DNA of 64,000 bases, from contig NZ_KI421498.1 in NCBI RefSeq assembly GCF_000473105.1, forward strand, positions 2,822,009-2,886,008, read 5' to 3'. Source of the DNA: Phaeobacter inhibens DSM 16374 (GTDB lineage: Bacteria > Pseudomonadota > Alphaproteobacteria > Rhodobacterales > Rhodobacteraceae). Positions 28,612 to 38,846 of the stretch are shown piece by piece. The notes below the pieces were generated by a model. The model made no database searches. It was given only the letters and a program-made list of their open reading frames with translations, and was not told where the DNA came from. The translations under genes and the position numbers were made by a program. The number at the start of each line of letters is the position of its first letter. The first letter of the stretch is position 1.

Positions 28612-29268
28612 ATGTCGATTCAAGACATCCAAGCCCGCATCCATATCGCTGAGGAAAACGCTGGCCGCCCTAAGGGTTCGGCCAAGCTGATCGCGGTATC
28701 CAAAGTTCAGCCCAACGAAAGGGTTGAGGCTGTCCTTGAAGAGGGGCATCGTTGTTTTGGCGAGAACCGCGTACAGGAAGCCGCTGGAAAGTGGCCGGAC
28801 TTTGCGATGCGTTATTCTGATCTGGATTTGCACCTGATTGGCCCGTTGCAATCCAACAAAGCGCGCCAAGCGATGGAGCTGTTTCAGAGTATTCACACTC
28901 TGGATCGGCCGAAACTGGCAAAGGCTCTTGCCCGATTGGCGCAGGAGCTGGGCCACTGCCCCAAGTTATTTGTTCAGGTGAACACCGGCGAAGAGCCGCA
29001 AAAGGCGGGTATCCCGCCGCGTGAGGCGGATGCCTTTATCCGCGAGTGTCAGGACATGGATCTCATCATTGAAGGTCTGATGTGTATTCCACCCGCTGAT
29101 GAAGAGCCGAGCCTGCATTTTTCTCTACTGGGTAAGATTGCGGCCCGGAACGGTCTGAGCGGCTTGTCGATGGGTATGAGCGGTGATTTCGAGACTGCCG
29201 TGGCCCTGGGCGCGACACATGTTCGGGTTGGATCGGCCATTTTCGGTGCGCGCGCTTACGAACTCTGA
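28612..29268 (+). CDS. YggS-type PLP homeostasis protein
   Basis: A 218-residue single-domain TIM-barrel PLP-binding protein (YggS/PROSC family) that buffers pyridoxal phosphate. Lys31 in LIAVSKVQP is the Schiff-base lysine; CFGENRVQEA, LIGPLQSNK, SIHTLDRPKLA, VNTGEEPQKAG and GLSMGMSGDFETAVALGATHVRVGSAIFG blocks follow, all diagnostic. The start at 28612 is preferred over upstream alternatives inside the porin terminator region. Confidence 0.93.
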   Translation: MSIQDIQARIHIAEENAGRPKGSAKLIAVSKVQPNERVEAVLEEGHRCFGENRVQEAAGKWPDFAMRYSDLDLHLIGPLQSNKARQAMELFQSIHTLDRPKLAKALARLAQELGHCPKLFVQVNTGEEPQKAGIPPREADAFIRECQDMDLIIEGLMCIPPADEEPSLHFSLLGKIAARNGLSGLSMGMSGDFETAVALGATHVRVGSAIFGARAYEL

Positions 29269-29287
29269 TAGTTTGCGCAGCAATCTC

Positions 29288-29818
29288 TCAGTGCGCCAGC
29301 GGTGGCACCACAAGGCGCGTTCCGGGCACAATCAGTCTGGCCAGCCAGTGTAAATCCTGACGCGAAAATGCGATGCAGCCTTCGGTCGGGTAGCCGGGGC
29401 GTCGCCATTGATGCAGGAAGATCGCCGAGCCACGACCGGGCTCCGCGTCAGGCCAGTTCCAATCCGTGACCAGGATCAGATCATACAGAGGGTCGGCTCG
29501 CCGGAGCGCTTCATGGCTGCCGGCGTATGGCGCGCGGACGTGTTGGTTGTAATCCTCCGCGTCGGCAGCATCGGACCACAGGTCGCGGGGGCCGATCGGC
29601 TCAGCCCAATCGGTGGGTGGTGCCATTCGGTCCGGTCGATAGAGCATACCGACGAGAAGATGACAGCCGATTGGCGTTGCGCCATCGCCCTCGACCTTGT
29701 TCGGGCTTAGCCCGCCGCGCCCTATTGAACAGGGCAGGGTGCGCCCAGCAAAGCGCAGGCCCCTTGGGGTGAGTAGCATATCGGTTGACCGCAAGTCGCG
29801 TGGGACGGCCGATCTCAC
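29288..29818 (-). CDS. YkuD-family L,D-transpeptidase-like protein
   Basis: A 176-residue protein with the L,D-transpeptidase catalytic block HQWRRPGYPTEGCIAF, containing the conserved His and the nucleophilic Cys. The N-terminus (TPRGLRFAGRTLPCSIGRGGLSPNKVEGDGATPIG) is typical of the short L,D-transpeptidase/ErfK group. No signal peptide is obvious. Translation probably starts at GTG (29818) overlapping the ribA stop as GTGA; an in-frame ATG at 29779 lacks a ribosome site. The role could be peptidoglycan remodelling. Confidence 0.8.
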   Translation of the reverse strand: MRSAVPRDLRSTDMLLTPRGLRFAGRTLPCSIGRGGLSPNKVEGDGATPIGCHLLVGMLYRPDRMAPPTDWAEPIGPRDLWSDAADAEDYNQHVRAPYAGSHEALRRADPLYDLILVTDWNWPDAEPGRGSAIFLHQWRRPGYPTEGCIAFSRQDLHWLARLIVPGTRLVVPPLAH

Positions 29819-30903
29819 AGCATATGACCGGATTTGGCGGCTTTGGTTGCGAGATATTCGCGGTTGAATGCGGTCTCCCCGACCTTCAGCGGCACCCGTT
29901 CGGTGACTGCGATACCGGTTTTTTCCATCATAGAAATCTTGTTGGGGTTGTTGGTCAGCAGTCGCACCGAAGAAAAGCCCAGCTCCTTCAGGATCGCCGA
30001 GCCCAGGCGAAAATCTCTCTCATCATCTTCGAACCCAAGGCGATGATTGGCCTCAACCGTGTCAAATCCCTGATCTTGCAGTGAATATGCACGCATCTTG
30101 TTGGCCAGACCAATCCCGCGCCCTTCTTGGTTGAGGTAGAGCAGAACACCGTGACCCTCGGCGCCCATTTGAGTCAGTGCCCCATGAAGCTGTGGACCGC
30201 AGTCGCACTTCAGCGACCCCAGAACGTCGCCGGTAAAACAGGCCGAGTGCAGCCGGGCCAGAACTGGCTGGCTGCGGTCAGGTTTGCCGATCTCGATGGC
30301 GTAGTGTTCCTCGGCGCCATCTTCAGGGCGAAAGATATGCAGTCGACCAGCTTCGGCAGCGGCAATTGGCAGGCGGGCGGCGGCCACGGGGTGGAGCGGA
30401 GAGCTTTCGACCATCAGTGGTGCAACAGCGGCGAGTGGCAGGGTTGTTAGTCCGTGACTTTGGGCAAACTGTGCGGGGTGTTGCAATGGGCAGATAACTG
30501 CCGCAGGTAGCAGTCGGGCTGATTTCGTCAATGCGATGGCCAGCCGATGCAGTTCCACGTCACCGTCCCTGTCGCTTCGCAGTGGCCCCTTCATTGGTGT
30601 GCGCAGGTCATCAGCCGGATCTGCAACTGCTTGGATCCACGTAAGATCGGCAGATGATGGAACGGCAATGCGGGCGATATCCCCATCATAGACCCGTGCC
30701 TTCAGTGTTTCAGCGCGCCGAGCTGTCACCGTCAGCGCAATAGGACCAAGCGCCCGCAAGCTGGCAAGACGTTTCGTGTCCAAAGGCTCCACCGCGAGGG
30801 CCAGAATGGCTTGGTCTGGGGTTGTCAGAACGACCGGTAGCCCCATGCGCAAGTCCACCCGCGCGCGGGCCAGAAGGTCGATCATCGTAGGCATCAGACT
30901 CAT
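29815..30903 (-). CDS. ribA: GTP cyclohydrolase II with N-terminal extension
   Basis: This 362-residue enzyme makes the first committed step of riboflavin synthesis. The C-terminal part has the zinc ligands in SACFTGDVLGSLKCDCG and the catalytic segment LNQEGRGIGLANKM. An N-terminal extension of about 160 residues (MGLPVVLTTPDQAILALA..., TVTARRAETLKARVYDG) resembles a degenerate RibB-like half, as in many alphaproteobacteria. ATG at 30903 has AGGA eight bases upstream; an ATG pair at 30946-30948 is possible. It is coupled to the L,D-transpeptidase gene. Confidence 0.9.
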   Translation of the reverse strand: MSLMPTMIDLLARARVDLRMGLPVVLTTPDQAILALAVEPLDTKRLASLRALGPIALTVTARRAETLKARVYDGDIARIAVPSSADLTWIQAVADPADDLRTPMKGPLRSDRDGDVELHRLAIALTKSARLLPAAVICPLQHPAQFAQSHGLTTLPLAAVAPLMVESSPLHPVAAARLPIAAAEAGRLHIFRPEDGAEEHYAIEIGKPDRSQPVLARLHSACFTGDVLGSLKCDCGPQLHGALTQMGAEGHGVLLYLNQEGRGIGLANKMRAYSLQDQGFDTVEANHRLGFEDDERDFRLGSAILKELGFSSVRLLTNNPNKISMMEKTGIAVTERVPLKVGETAFNREYLATKAAKSGHML

Positions 30904-31098
30904 GCGGGAATCCTGTGAGGTCGTTGACGTCTTGGGGCGCTGCATCATGGCGGTGACCCGACCTTAAGTAGTCACAAACGATGCGAAAGTGAAACAATTC
31001 CCGTCTGATGGACACGTCGGCGTGAAAGCTTTGCAGCATAACTTGTGATCGGGGAATGGACTGCGCATGTGTTGGGAGTAGCACAGGAGGACAAGGTA

Positions 31099-31785
31099 AT
31101 GGCCCAACTGAAGAAAATACTGCTCGTTGATGATGACGAGGATCTGCGCGAAGCCTTGAGCGAACAGTTGGTCATGACCGAGGACTTTGATGTCTTTGAG
31201 GCTGAGAACGGTCAGAACGCGATGGAGCGGGCAAAGGAAGCGCTTTATGATCTGATCATTCTGGATGTGGGCCTGCCGGATACCGATGGCCGCGAACTCT
31301 GCCGTCTGATGCGCAAGCAGGGCGTGAAGGCCCCGATCCTGATGCTGACGGGCCACGACAGCGATGCGGACACTATTCTGGGTCTGGATGCGGGCGCCAA
31401 CGACTATGTGACCAAACCGTTCAAATTTCCGGTGCTGCTTGCGCGAATCCGTGCCCAGCTGCGCCAGCATGAGCAATCCGAAGATGCCGTATTCGCGCTT
31501 GGCCCCTATACGTTCAAGCCTGCGATGAAGCTGCTTTTGACCGAAGATGAGCGCAAGATCCGTTTGACGGAAAAGGAAACCAATATCCTCAAATTCCTCT
31601 ACCGCTCGAACGAGGGAGTGGTACAGCGCGATGTGCTGTTGCACGAGGTCTGGGGCTACAATGCCGGGGTGACGACCCACACGCTTGAGACCCATATTTA
31701 TCGTCTTCGCCAAAAAATTGAACCAGATCCGTCAAATGCACGTATACTGGTCACAGAGTCTGGCGGCTACAAACTGGCAATCTGA
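31099..31785 (+). CDS. OmpR/PhoB-family response regulator (orphan)
   Basis: A 228-residue response regulator. The receiver domain (residues 1-118) has the acidic pocket VDDDEDLREA, phosphoacceptor Asp in IILDVGLPDTDG, and the Lys of TKPFKFP. The C-terminal winged helix (about 130-228) includes LTEKETNILKFLYRS and THTLETHIYRLRQKIE. AGGAG precedes the ATG. No histidine kinase is adjacent, so its partner lies elsewhere. The sequence could fit CenR-type regulators of envelope and division, but the assignment is tentative. Confidence 0.88.
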   Translation: MAQLKKILLVDDDEDLREALSEQLVMTEDFDVFEAENGQNAMERAKEALYDLIILDVGLPDTDGRELCRLMRKQGVKAPILMLTGHDSDADTILGLDAGANDYVTKPFKFPVLLARIRAQLRQHEQSEDAVFALGPYTFKPAMKLLLTEDERKIRLTEKETNILKFLYRSNEGVVQRDVLLHEVWGYNAGVTTHTLETHIYRLRQKIEPDPSNARILVTESGGYKLAI

Positions 31786-31907
31786 CACCCTTGCGCCATA
31801 GAATCGCCCTGTCTCAGCGATATGAACAGTGTTGAGACAGGCCTCTTAGGCCCTAATGAAAGTTCCCGTGCATGTCCGGGTAATGACATGTTCCTCCCTG
31901 TTGGACT

Positions 31908-31935
31908 GCCGGGCCTCTGTGCCCGGCCTTTTTTT
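31908..31935 (+). terminator. Rho-independent terminator after response regulator
   Basis: A perfect seven-base-pair stem GCCGGGC/GCCCGGC with loop CTCTGT is followed by CTTTTTTT. Confidence 0.92.
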
Positions 31936-32064
31936 ATCCGTTTGGCACTGGCAGGGCGTGTGCGCAGTTTGGGCGGCCTCCTACAGTCATTTGGCCACTG
32001 GTATCAGTGCGTCAGAGCGGGCAGTATCCCGCCACAGCACAGACCTGACAGAAAGAGGCGCGCA

Positions 32065-32853
32065 ATGTCGTTCACCCTAGCCACTTGGAACATCAATTCG
32101 GTCCGCCTGCGGGAACCGATCGTATGCAAACTTCTGGCAGAGGAAGGACCGGATGTGCTGTGCTTGCAGGAATGCAAAAGCCCGGTGGACAAGATCCCGA
32201 TGGAGCAGTTCGCCGAGCTTGGCTACGGCCACATGGTTGCGCGTGGGCAAAAGGGGTACAACGGCGTGGCAATCCTGTCCCGGCTGCCGATCGAAGATGT
32301 CGGCGATAAGGATTTTGCGGGCCTTGGCCATGCGCGCCACATCGCGGGGCGGTTGGAAAACGGGGTCACGATCCATAATTTCTATGTGCCTGCTGGCGGC
32401 GATGTACCGGATCGCGCGGTGAATGAGAAATTCGGTCAGAAGCTCGATTACCTCACGGATATGCGCGATTGGTTCAACGCCGAACGGCCCGAGAAATCCA
32501 TTCTGGTTGGTGACCTCAATATTGCGCCGCGTGAGGATGATGTCTGGGACCACAAGAAGCTACTTAAGGTGGTGAGCCACACCCCGATTGAGGTCGAACA
32601 TTTCGCCGATGTCATGGACGCAGGTAGCTGGTCGGATGTCACGCGCAACGATATTCCTGACGGACAGCTCTACAGCTGGTGGAGCTACCGCGCCAAGGAC
32701 TGGGATGCTGCAGACAAGGGACGCCGACTGGATCACATCTGGGCGACGCCGGATATCAAGAACGCAGCCCATTCCAGCCGGGTGATGCGTGATGCGCGTG
32801 GTTGGGAGAAACCCAGCGATCATGCGCCCGTTTTTGCAACATTTGATCTCTGA
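32065..32853 (+). CDS. xthA: exodeoxyribonuclease III
   Basis: A 262-residue AP endonuclease/3'-5' exonuclease of the ExoIII family. It has LATWNINSVR at the N-terminus, CLQECKSPVD (metal Glu), GYNGVAILSR, LVGDLNIAPRE (catalytic Asp/Asn) and the C-terminal DHAPVFATFDL. GAGG lies seven bases before the ATG at 32065. A terminator lies upstream, so it has its own promoter in the 31936-32064 gap. Confidence 0.95.
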   Translation: MSFTLATWNINSVRLREPIVCKLLAEEGPDVLCLQECKSPVDKIPMEQFAELGYGHMVARGQKGYNGVAILSRLPIEDVGDKDFAGLGHARHIAGRLENGVTIHNFYVPAGGDVPDRAVNEKFGQKLDYLTDMRDWFNAERPEKSILVGDLNIAPREDDVWDHKKLLKVVSHTPIEVEHFADVMDAGSWSDVTRNDIPDGQLYSWWSYRAKDWDAADKGRRLDHIWATPDIKNAAHSSRVMRDARGWEKPSDHAPVFATFDL

Positions 32854-32978
32854 CACGTTTCTGACGGTGCCGCTGACCGCCTTCACCGGCGGCACCACGG
32901 AATAGTGATTTTCACGCCGCGCCTGATTGGCTACACTCCCGCCAAAATACGCCCAGTGATTTACAAGAGGCAGAGGCA

Positions 32979-33566
32979 ATGAGCAGAATCATAGGCGCCA
33001 TGATCCTATTGTTGATCGTGGCATCCTGCGGCGGTGGCAGTGGATCTCCGCCCCGCAATCTCGATAATGCGTGTAGCATTATCAAGCAACGGCCTGAGTA
33101 TCTGAAGGCGTTCCGTGCCACAGAGAAACGTTGGGGCGTGCCGATGCATGTGCAGATGGCTGTTATCCACCAGGAGAGCCGATTCCGTTCCGATGCGCGC
33201 ACACCGCATCGGTTTGCGCTGGGGGTGATCCCGATGGGGCGGCAATCCAGCGCATACGGCTACAGCCAGGCGTTGGATGGCACTTGGGATGACTACCGCA
33301 GATCGGCTGGACGGCGCGGTGCGAAACGCAACCGCATCAAGGACGCCACCGATTTCATGGGCTGGTACATGAACCAGACGCGGGAGCGCAACGGCGTGTC
33401 TCTCTATGATGCGCGCAACCAGTATCTCGCCTACCACGATGGCCACACTGGCTATGCGCGGGGCACCTACCGGTCCAAACCCTGGCTGTTGCGCGTCGCG
33501 GGCAAGGTCCAGGCGCGGGCTGAGATGTATCAGACGCAGCTCGCCACTTGCCGCCGCGCACGCTGA
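32979..33566 (+). CDS. transglycosylase-like lipoprotein
   Basis: A 195-residue protein with a lipoprotein signal (MSRIIGAMILLLIVASC, Cys17), then a lysozyme-like fold with a candidate catalytic Glu66 (AVIHQESRF) and downstream SAYGYSQALDGTWDDYRR and NQYLAYHDGHTGYARGTY. The pattern matches SLT-type lytic transglycosylases, but the domain is short. It likely acts on peptidoglycan from the outer-membrane inner leaflet. It is convergent with lolA and shares the terminator between them. Confidence 0.82.
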   Translation: MSRIIGAMILLLIVASCGGGSGSPPRNLDNACSIIKQRPEYLKAFRATEKRWGVPMHVQMAVIHQESRFRSDARTPHRFALGVIPMGRQSSAYGYSQALDGTWDDYRRSAGRRGAKRNRIKDATDFMGWYMNQTRERNGVSLYDARNQYLAYHDGHTGYARGTYRSKPWLLRVAGKVQARAEMYQTQLATCRRAR

Positions 33567-33585
33567 TCGGCGCATCTCTGAAAGG

Positions 33586-33620
33586 AAAGCCCCCGCTCAG
33601 ATTATTGGGCAGGGGCTTTT
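33586..33620 (+). terminator. Rho-independent terminator
   Basis: The stem AAAGCCCC/GGGGCTTT (loop about 18 bases, partly pairable) is followed by TT. It sits between the transglycosylase-like gene and convergent lolA. Confidence 0.75.
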
Positions 33621-33633
33621 TGTCTGTGGCTTG

Positions 33634-34221
33634 TCAGCGTGAGGGAGCCGAGCTGGTGTTGAAGAGTTTCGATGGCAGCTTCACGCCGGTCTTCAACCCG
33701 CCCAGGATCACCGTGGTCCGACCACCCGAACCATCGTGGATCACCCATTTACGCAGTTCGACCGGGTCGCCGGTGAACATCATTTCGATGCTGCCATACT
33801 CTGGGTTCTTGGGGTCCTGCGCCCGGATGATGGTCGAGGTGCCGTCAAAACTGTGACCAACGACCATATTGGCACGCCCAAGATCGACGTTCCGGGCAAG
33901 GATCAGCGAGAGCGGGGTGCGCTTCAGCGGATAGGTTTCCGGTGGCTGATTGGATTTCGGGTCCTGAATCAGCACAGCGCCCGCACCTGCAACAACAACG
34001 CCCTTGTTCGGGGGGGCATATTCGAACCGCATCCGGCCGGGCCGGTGCATATACAGCTTCCCGGTCGATAGGCTGCCGTCATCGTTGATCTGACTGAACG
34101 GGGCCGTGGCGGTGGAAATCCCGTTCAGGTATTGCGAAACTTCATTCAGGCTCAGCTTCTCGGCTGCCCATGCAGCCGGGGAACAGAGCGTCAGCGCTAT
34201 GGCGTAGGCGATTTGTTTCAT
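33634..34221 (-). CDS. lolA: outer-membrane lipoprotein carrier LolA
   Basis: A 195-residue periplasmic chaperone carrying lipoproteins to the outer membrane. It has a signal peptide (MKQIAYAIALTLCSPAAWA) then the LolA pattern: LNEVSQYLNGISTATAPFSQ, GKLYMHRPGRMRFEY, PSKLFNTS at the end. The start at 34221 gives a normal signal peptide; no stronger start is visible in the upstream frame. It follows ftsK in the same direction with a 64-base gap, as often in alphaproteobacteria. Confidence 0.92.
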   Translation of the reverse strand: MKQIAYAIALTLCSPAAWAAEKLSLNEVSQYLNGISTATAPFSQINDDGSLSTGKLYMHRPGRMRFEYAPPNKGVVVAGAGAVLIQDPKSNQPPETYPLKRTPLSLILARNVDLGRANMVVGHSFDGTSTIIRAQDPKNPEYGSIEMMFTGDPVELRKWVIHDGSGGRTTVILGGLKTGVKLPSKLFNTSSAPSR

Positions 34222-34285
34222 GGCTTCTAAATAAGGACGCTGCGACAAATGTGAAGAGGCGGGACCAATTGGCCCCGCCCCGGAT

Positions 34286-37200
34286 TTATTGCTCAGGCAC
34301 CAGAATTTCCCTTTTGCCGACGTGGTTTGCGGGGGAAACGAGGCCCTCTTCCTCCATCTGTTCAACAAGACGTGCGGCCTTGTTGTAGCCAATGGCAAGT
34401 TTACGCTGGATGTAGGAGGTCGAGCATTTGCGATCCTTGATCACAATCTGCACAGCGGTGTCATAGAGGGCATCCTCGGTATCGGTGTTCCCTCCGGTTG
34501 AGAGGCCCAGAACCGCGTCGATGTTGTCCGCCTTTTCGTCGTCCGGACCGTCCAGTACATTGCCGATGTATTCAGGCGGGCCGAATTGCTTGAGGTGATT
34601 GACGACCTCCTCCACCTCTTCATCTGACACAAAGGGGCCATGACAGCGGGTGATCTTCGCGCCGCCGGCCATATAGAGCATGTCGCCCATCCCGAGAAGC
34701 TGTTCGGCGCCCATCTCACCAAGGATGGTCCGGCTGTCCACTTTTGAGGTCACCTGGAAGGAAATCCGGGTCGGGAAGTTGGCTTTGATCGTGCCGGTGA
34801 TCACATCGACCGACGGTCGCTGCGTGGCCATGATCAGGTGAATACCCGAGGCCCGCGCCATCTGCGCCAGGCGCTGGATACAGGCTTCGATTTCCTTACC
34901 AGCGACCATCATCAGGTCGGCCATCTCGTCCACGATAACGACAATATAGGGCAATGCTTCGGGGGCGAATTCTTCGGTCTCGAAAACGGGTTCGCCGGTA
35001 TCGTCGTCAAATCCAGTCTGTACGGTTCGACTGAACATTTCGCCCTTGGAGAGCGCTTCTTTCACACGCCCGTTAAAGCCCGCAATATTTCTCACGCCCA
35101 TTTTGGACATCTTGCGATAGCGGTCTTCCATTTCGCCAACGACCCATTTGAGGGCAACGACGGCCTTCTTCGGATCGGTCACCACCGGTGACAGCAGATG
35201 CGGGATTCCATCATATACGGAAAGTTCCAGCATCTTGGGGTCGATCATGATCAGGCGGCACTCATCCGGTGTCAGCTTGTAAAGCAGAGACAGGATCATG
35301 GTGTTGATCGCCACGGATTTGCCCGAACCGGTGGTTCCTGCGATCAGCAGATGGGGCATTTTGGCGAGGTTGGCGACCATGCTGTCGCCGCCAATATCCT
35401 TGCCAAGCGCCAGCGGCAGCGCATGCGTGCCGTCGCCAAAATCGCGCGAGGCGAGAATTTCACGCAGGACAACTTTTTCGCGTTTGTCGTTTGGCAGCTC
35501 GATGCCGATCACTGTGCGGCCGGGCACGGTAGAAACCCGCGCAGAGAGCGCCGACATCGACCGGGCGATATCATCGGCCAGACCGATAACCCGGCTTGCC
35601 TTCAGGCCGGGTGCCGGTTCCAGTTCATACATGGTGACAACGGGACCGGGGCGCACTGAAACGATGTCTCCTTTGACGCCGTAGTCATCCAGCACCGATT
35701 CCAGCATCCGGGCGTTTTCCTCAAGCGCCTCATCGCTCAGATGATGACGTTCGATTTGTGCGGGACTGGTCAGCAGAGAGAGGGGCGGCAGTTCAAAGTC
35801 ACTGCTGGTATCCTCAAACGCCAGCGGAGGTTGCGCTTCCGCCTTGGCTCGGGTCGATGGTTGCGGCTGTTTGCGCACCGGTTGCTCCACAACGGCCCGA
35901 CGGGGTTCCGCCACGGGGAGCGTTACAGGCGGCGTCACAGGTGCAGCAGTCGCCGGAGTGTCCGCGACCGCTTGCTCTGACTGCGGCGCACGGCGCAGCA
36001 TCTGCGCAGCACCTGAGGTGACGGCGTGCGCATTGGGCAGACCTTCCGATGCCACATGATCAACGAACTCCGGAGAGGCATCATGCTGTAACTCAGATGA
36101 TGCGACAGCAGGATGATCATAGGCTGCGTCATCGTAGCCCCGATGAGGATCAATCTCGGCAGAGAAGCCCGTTTCGGGGGCGGGGGGTAAAGACGGGGTT
36201 GCCCCCAGTGCCGCGCCCATGGCGTCCAATGACGCGCCGGTCAACGGTGGCTCTGGCGGCAGGCCGTCAGTCGCTTGATTGGGGTTGAAAATCAGCGGTT
36301 CTGGTCGGCGTCCGCGGCCCTTGGTCAGCGGGAAATCCACTTCGGGGGCGACATCAGCTGCTCGGCGTACACGCACCGCGCTGGCGATTTTCTCCGCGAT
36401 CCGTTCATCGCCAGGCAAATCGTCCAGATCTGCGGCGGCACTCATATCGTTTAGCGCGGGTTCAACCAGCTCCGGTTCTGGCATGACCGGATCGGCGCGG
36501 CGAATAAGGCTCGGCACCCGGGCAAACAACCCGGTCTTTTCCTTAACCGGCTCCGGGATTTCTTCCTGCGACGCCTCGAAGGCAGGCTCTACCCGAGCAT
36601 GGGGAGCGGCAGCTGGCCCAAGTGACGGGGCGCCCAGAGGTGGCGCGGCCATGGGGGAATCGTCGAAGTCCATCGGTTCAAACATCTGCGGATCGGTTTC
36701 CGCACTGTCGACAACATCAGCCATAGCCACGGCGGCTGCGGTACGTTCGGCGCGACGACTGCGATAGCTGAGTGCCGCCTGCATGCCACTGGCGGCACCT
36801 CGGCCAAGCAGACCTGCAATCGCACCATAGATCAGGATGAGGCCAACCAGGATAAACCGCAGGCCGCGCGTCACCTCGGGTCGGGTGAAACCAAGTACAG
36901 TTGCGCCGAGGCTGACCATACCAAGCGCAGTCAGCAGTGACAGGAATTTGACCAGAAAGATCAGCCCGACCGGCAGTAGGGCCAGGAGCATGCCAAGGAA
37001 GGTGTATCCGATCATACCACCAAGGCCAAAGGTATGGGCCGATTTCCACGCTTCTGATGGAACCAGTGTTTCAAGGTGCAGTGAGACCAGCAGGAGCCAG
37101 GGCAGCGACAGCAGCAGTGGCCAGAGAAAACGATCCTCCCCCCGGTGCAGCACGCAGCGTCCGCCCCAAACAGTCAGAAACAGCGCAATTGCCCAACTGG

Positions 37201-37447
37201 CCTTGCCAAAGAGGGTGATCAGAATGAAAGCCACAGAGGCGCCAGTGCGGCCCAGAAAATTCTGGACCGGTGCATCAGTTGACACCATCCAGTTGGGATC
37301 ATCTGCGGAATAGCTGCCGATCATCAGGGCAACCATCAGGCCCAACCCGATCAGCAACACGCCGATCAGCTCCTTGCCGCGTTTCTCAATGGCCGCTTGC
37401 ATCGTGCTGTCCAGCAATGGATCACGGCTGCGCGTCTGAAATGCCAT
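34286..37447 (-). CDS. ftsK: DNA translocase FtsK
   Basis: A 1053-residue septal DNA pump. The N-terminal part contains four to five membrane helices (about residues 28-50, 67-95, 107-130, 143-190 and 198-215). A Pro/Ala/Glu-rich linker follows (about 215-590), with P-loop [13 protein letters not shown] and DEMADLMM in the motor. The C-terminal winged-helix gamma domain ([25 protein letters not shown] onward, given here in part) binds KOPS-like DNA sequences. GAGG precedes the ATG. It coordinates chromosome dimer resolution with division and is followed by lolA. Confidence 0.97.
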   Translation of the reverse strand: MAFQTRSRDPLLDSTMQAAIEKRGKELIGVLLIGLGLMVALMIGSYSADDPNWMVSTDAPVQNFLGRTGASVAFILITLFGKASWAIALFLTVWGGRCVLHRGEDRFLWPLLLSLPWLLLVSLHLETLVPSEAWKSAHTFGLGGMIGYTFLGMLLALLPVGLIFLVKFLSLLTALGMVSLGATVLGFTRPEVTRGLRFILVGLILIYGAIAGLLGRGAASGMQAALSYRSRRAERTAAAVAMADVVDSAETDPQMFEPMDFDDSPMAAPPLGAPSLGPAAAPHARVEPAFEASQEEIPEPVKEKTGLFARVPSLIRRADPVMPEPELVEPALNDMSAAADLDDLPGDERIAEKIASAVRVRRAADVAPEVDFPLTKGRGRRPEPLIFNPNQATDGLPPEPPLTGASLDAMGAALGATPSLPPAPETGFSAEIDPHRGYDDAAYDHPAVASSELQHDASPEFVDHVASEGLPNAHAVTSGAAQMLRRAPQSEQAVADTPATAAPVTPPVTLPVAEPRRAVVEQPVRKQPQPSTRAKAEAQPPLAFEDTSSDFELPPLSLLTSPAQIERHHLSDEALEENARMLESVLDDYGVKGDIVSVRPGPVVTMYELEPAPGLKASRVIGLADDIARSMSALSARVSTVPGRTVIGIELPNDKREKVVLREILASRDFGDGTHALPLALGKDIGGDSMVANLAKMPHLLIAGTTGSGKSVAINTMILSLLYKLTPDECRLIMIDPKMLELSVYDGIPHLLSPVVTDPKKAVVALKWVVGEMEDRYRKMSKMGVRNIAGFNGRVKEALSKGEMFSRTVQTGFDDDTGEPVFETEEFAPEALPYIVVIVDEMADLMMVAGKEIEACIQRLAQMARASGIHLIMATQRPSVDVITGTIKANFPTRISFQVTSKVDSRTILGEMGAEQLLGMGDMLYMAGGAKITRCHGPFVSDEEVEEVVNHLKQFGPPEYIGNVLDGPDDEKADNIDAVLGLSTGGNTDTEDALYDTAVQIVIKDRKCSTSYIQRKLAIGYNKAARLVEQMEEEGLVSPANHVGKREILVPEQ

Positions 37448-37559
37448 GCCTACCTCGTTTCATCTTGTCCGTCGGGGTGCCCCGCTTTTGGCGCGGGTTT
37501 GGTCCCCATGACTTTTCTTATCTTGGCGTCCCCCTGAACGGGGCGCATGCGATGGGTCG

Positions 37560-38738
37560 TCAGTACAGGCAGCTGCGCAGCGTGCGCAGGGCGACCTCTG
37601 TCTGTTCTGCGGGCGCAACCAGCGCCACACGAATATAGCCTTTGCCGGGGTTTGCGGTGCCGTCACCTTGGGCCAGATAGGCACCGGGTAGGACCCGCAC
37701 ACCGGTGTCCTGCCACAGTTTCAGTGCCGCGGCCTCGCCGTCCTCGACCGGCAGCCAGAGGAAAAACCCCGCCTCGGGCGCCATATAGCCGTCCAGCCCG
37801 TCAAAGACCTGATCCGCAATCCGGTATTTTTCCTGATAAAGCGCGCGGTTCTCCGTGACATGCGCTTCATCAGCCCAGACCCTGGCTGCGGCCGCCTGTA
37901 ACGGTGCGGGCAAGGGGGCGCCGGAATAGGCACGCAGCTGATGCACGCGCTTCATGGTATCCGGGCCACCTGCAATCAGACCTGAACGCAGACCTGCAAG
38001 ATTGGAGCGTTTCGAGAGCGAGTTGAACAGAACAACGCGTTCGGGATCTGCACCCAGCTCCTGGGCTACGCTCAACGCGCCGACAGGTGCGGAAGCGCGG
38101 TAGATCTCAGAATAGCATTCGTCAGCAAAGATGCGGAAATCATACTGTTCTGCCAGCTGGATCAGCTGGGTCCAATATGCCCGACTCGCAACAGCGCCCT
38201 GTGGGTTCGCGGGAGAGCAGATGTAGGCTACGGCGGTGCGGTTCAACACTTCCGGTGGCAGGCCGGCATAGTCCGGCAGGTGGGCCGTATCTGCAGTGGC
38301 AGGCACAAAGACAGGCTCAGCCGCGACGGAGATCGACGCCACCATATAGACTTGATAAAATGGGTTAGGGATCAGAACCACGGGTTTTGCACCGTTTTTC
38401 TGCTCCGGGCACAATGCCATTGCGGCATTGTAAAGACCCTCACGGGTGCCGTTCAGCGCCATCACTTGTGTCATCGGGTCAACGCTCACGTCATAGCGGC
38501 GCTTGATCCAGTCGCTGATGGCGCCGCGCAACTCTGCGCTGCCCTCATTCGGGGGGTAGCTTTGAAAGCCCGCGGCATTTTCGACGATGACATCGGTAAC
38601 CCAGGCGGGGAAATCATGTTTGGGTTCACCAATGGTCATATGCACCACGTCGCCGCCCGGCGTGTGATGGTCAAGCAACGCCCGCAGGCGCGGAAACGCA
38701 TATGGCGGCAGGTTTGAAAACCGCTCCGGAAAATTCAT
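37560..38738 (-). CDS. class I/II PLP aminotransferase (DapC-like)
   Basis: A 392-residue fold-type I aminotransferase. It shows MTIGEPKHDFP near residue 34, NGTREGLYNAAM, YICSPANPQGAVA, FADECYSE with the PLP-binding Asp, and the PLP lysine in FNSLSKRSNLAGLRSG. The similarity suggests N-succinyldiaminopimelate aminotransferase (lysine and cell-wall biosynthesis), but family members are hard to separate. It is monocistronic and lies between amidase and ftsK, all on the minus strand. Confidence 0.85.
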   Translation of the reverse strand: MNFPERFSNLPPYAFPRLRALLDHHTPGGDVVHMTIGEPKHDFPAWVTDVIVENAAGFQSYPPNEGSAELRGAISDWIKRRYDVSVDPMTQVMALNGTREGLYNAAMALCPEQKNGAKPVVLIPNPFYQVYMVASISVAAEPVFVPATADTAHLPDYAGLPPEVLNRTAVAYICSPANPQGAVASRAYWTQLIQLAEQYDFRIFADECYSEIYRASAPVGALSVAQELGADPERVVLFNSLSKRSNLAGLRSGLIAGGPDTMKRVHQLRAYSGAPLPAPLQAAAARVWADEAHVTENRALYQEKYRIADQVFDGLDGYMAPEAGFFLWLPVEDGEAAALKLWQDTGVRVLPGAYLAQGDGTANPGKGYIRVALVAPAEQTEVALRTLRSCLY

Positions 38739-38846
38739 ATATCTGGCCTCAGGTCCGGGATCGTTAGTGCCCCGTTTGCGAACAAACTACAGAGCCGATC
38801 CCGCTGCGTCCAGCCGCGCAAAACCGGGCTTGGCGAAATGTGGCTT

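Noticed and set aside
27319-28956. 545-residue open frame antisense to the porin gene
   Set aside because: It arises from the strong codon bias of the porin, has a low-complexity Val/Cys/Ala composition and no family features; the porin has signal peptide, ribosome site and terminator.
32868-32898. Hairpin GGTGCCGC/GCGGCACC after exonuclease III
   Set aside because: No T run follows and the loop is about 15 bases, so evidence for a terminator is weak.
34258-34279. Inverted repeat GGCGGG/CCCGCC between lolA and ftsK
   Set aside because: No T run on the minus strand; the interior CCAATTGG palindrome makes it ambiguous.
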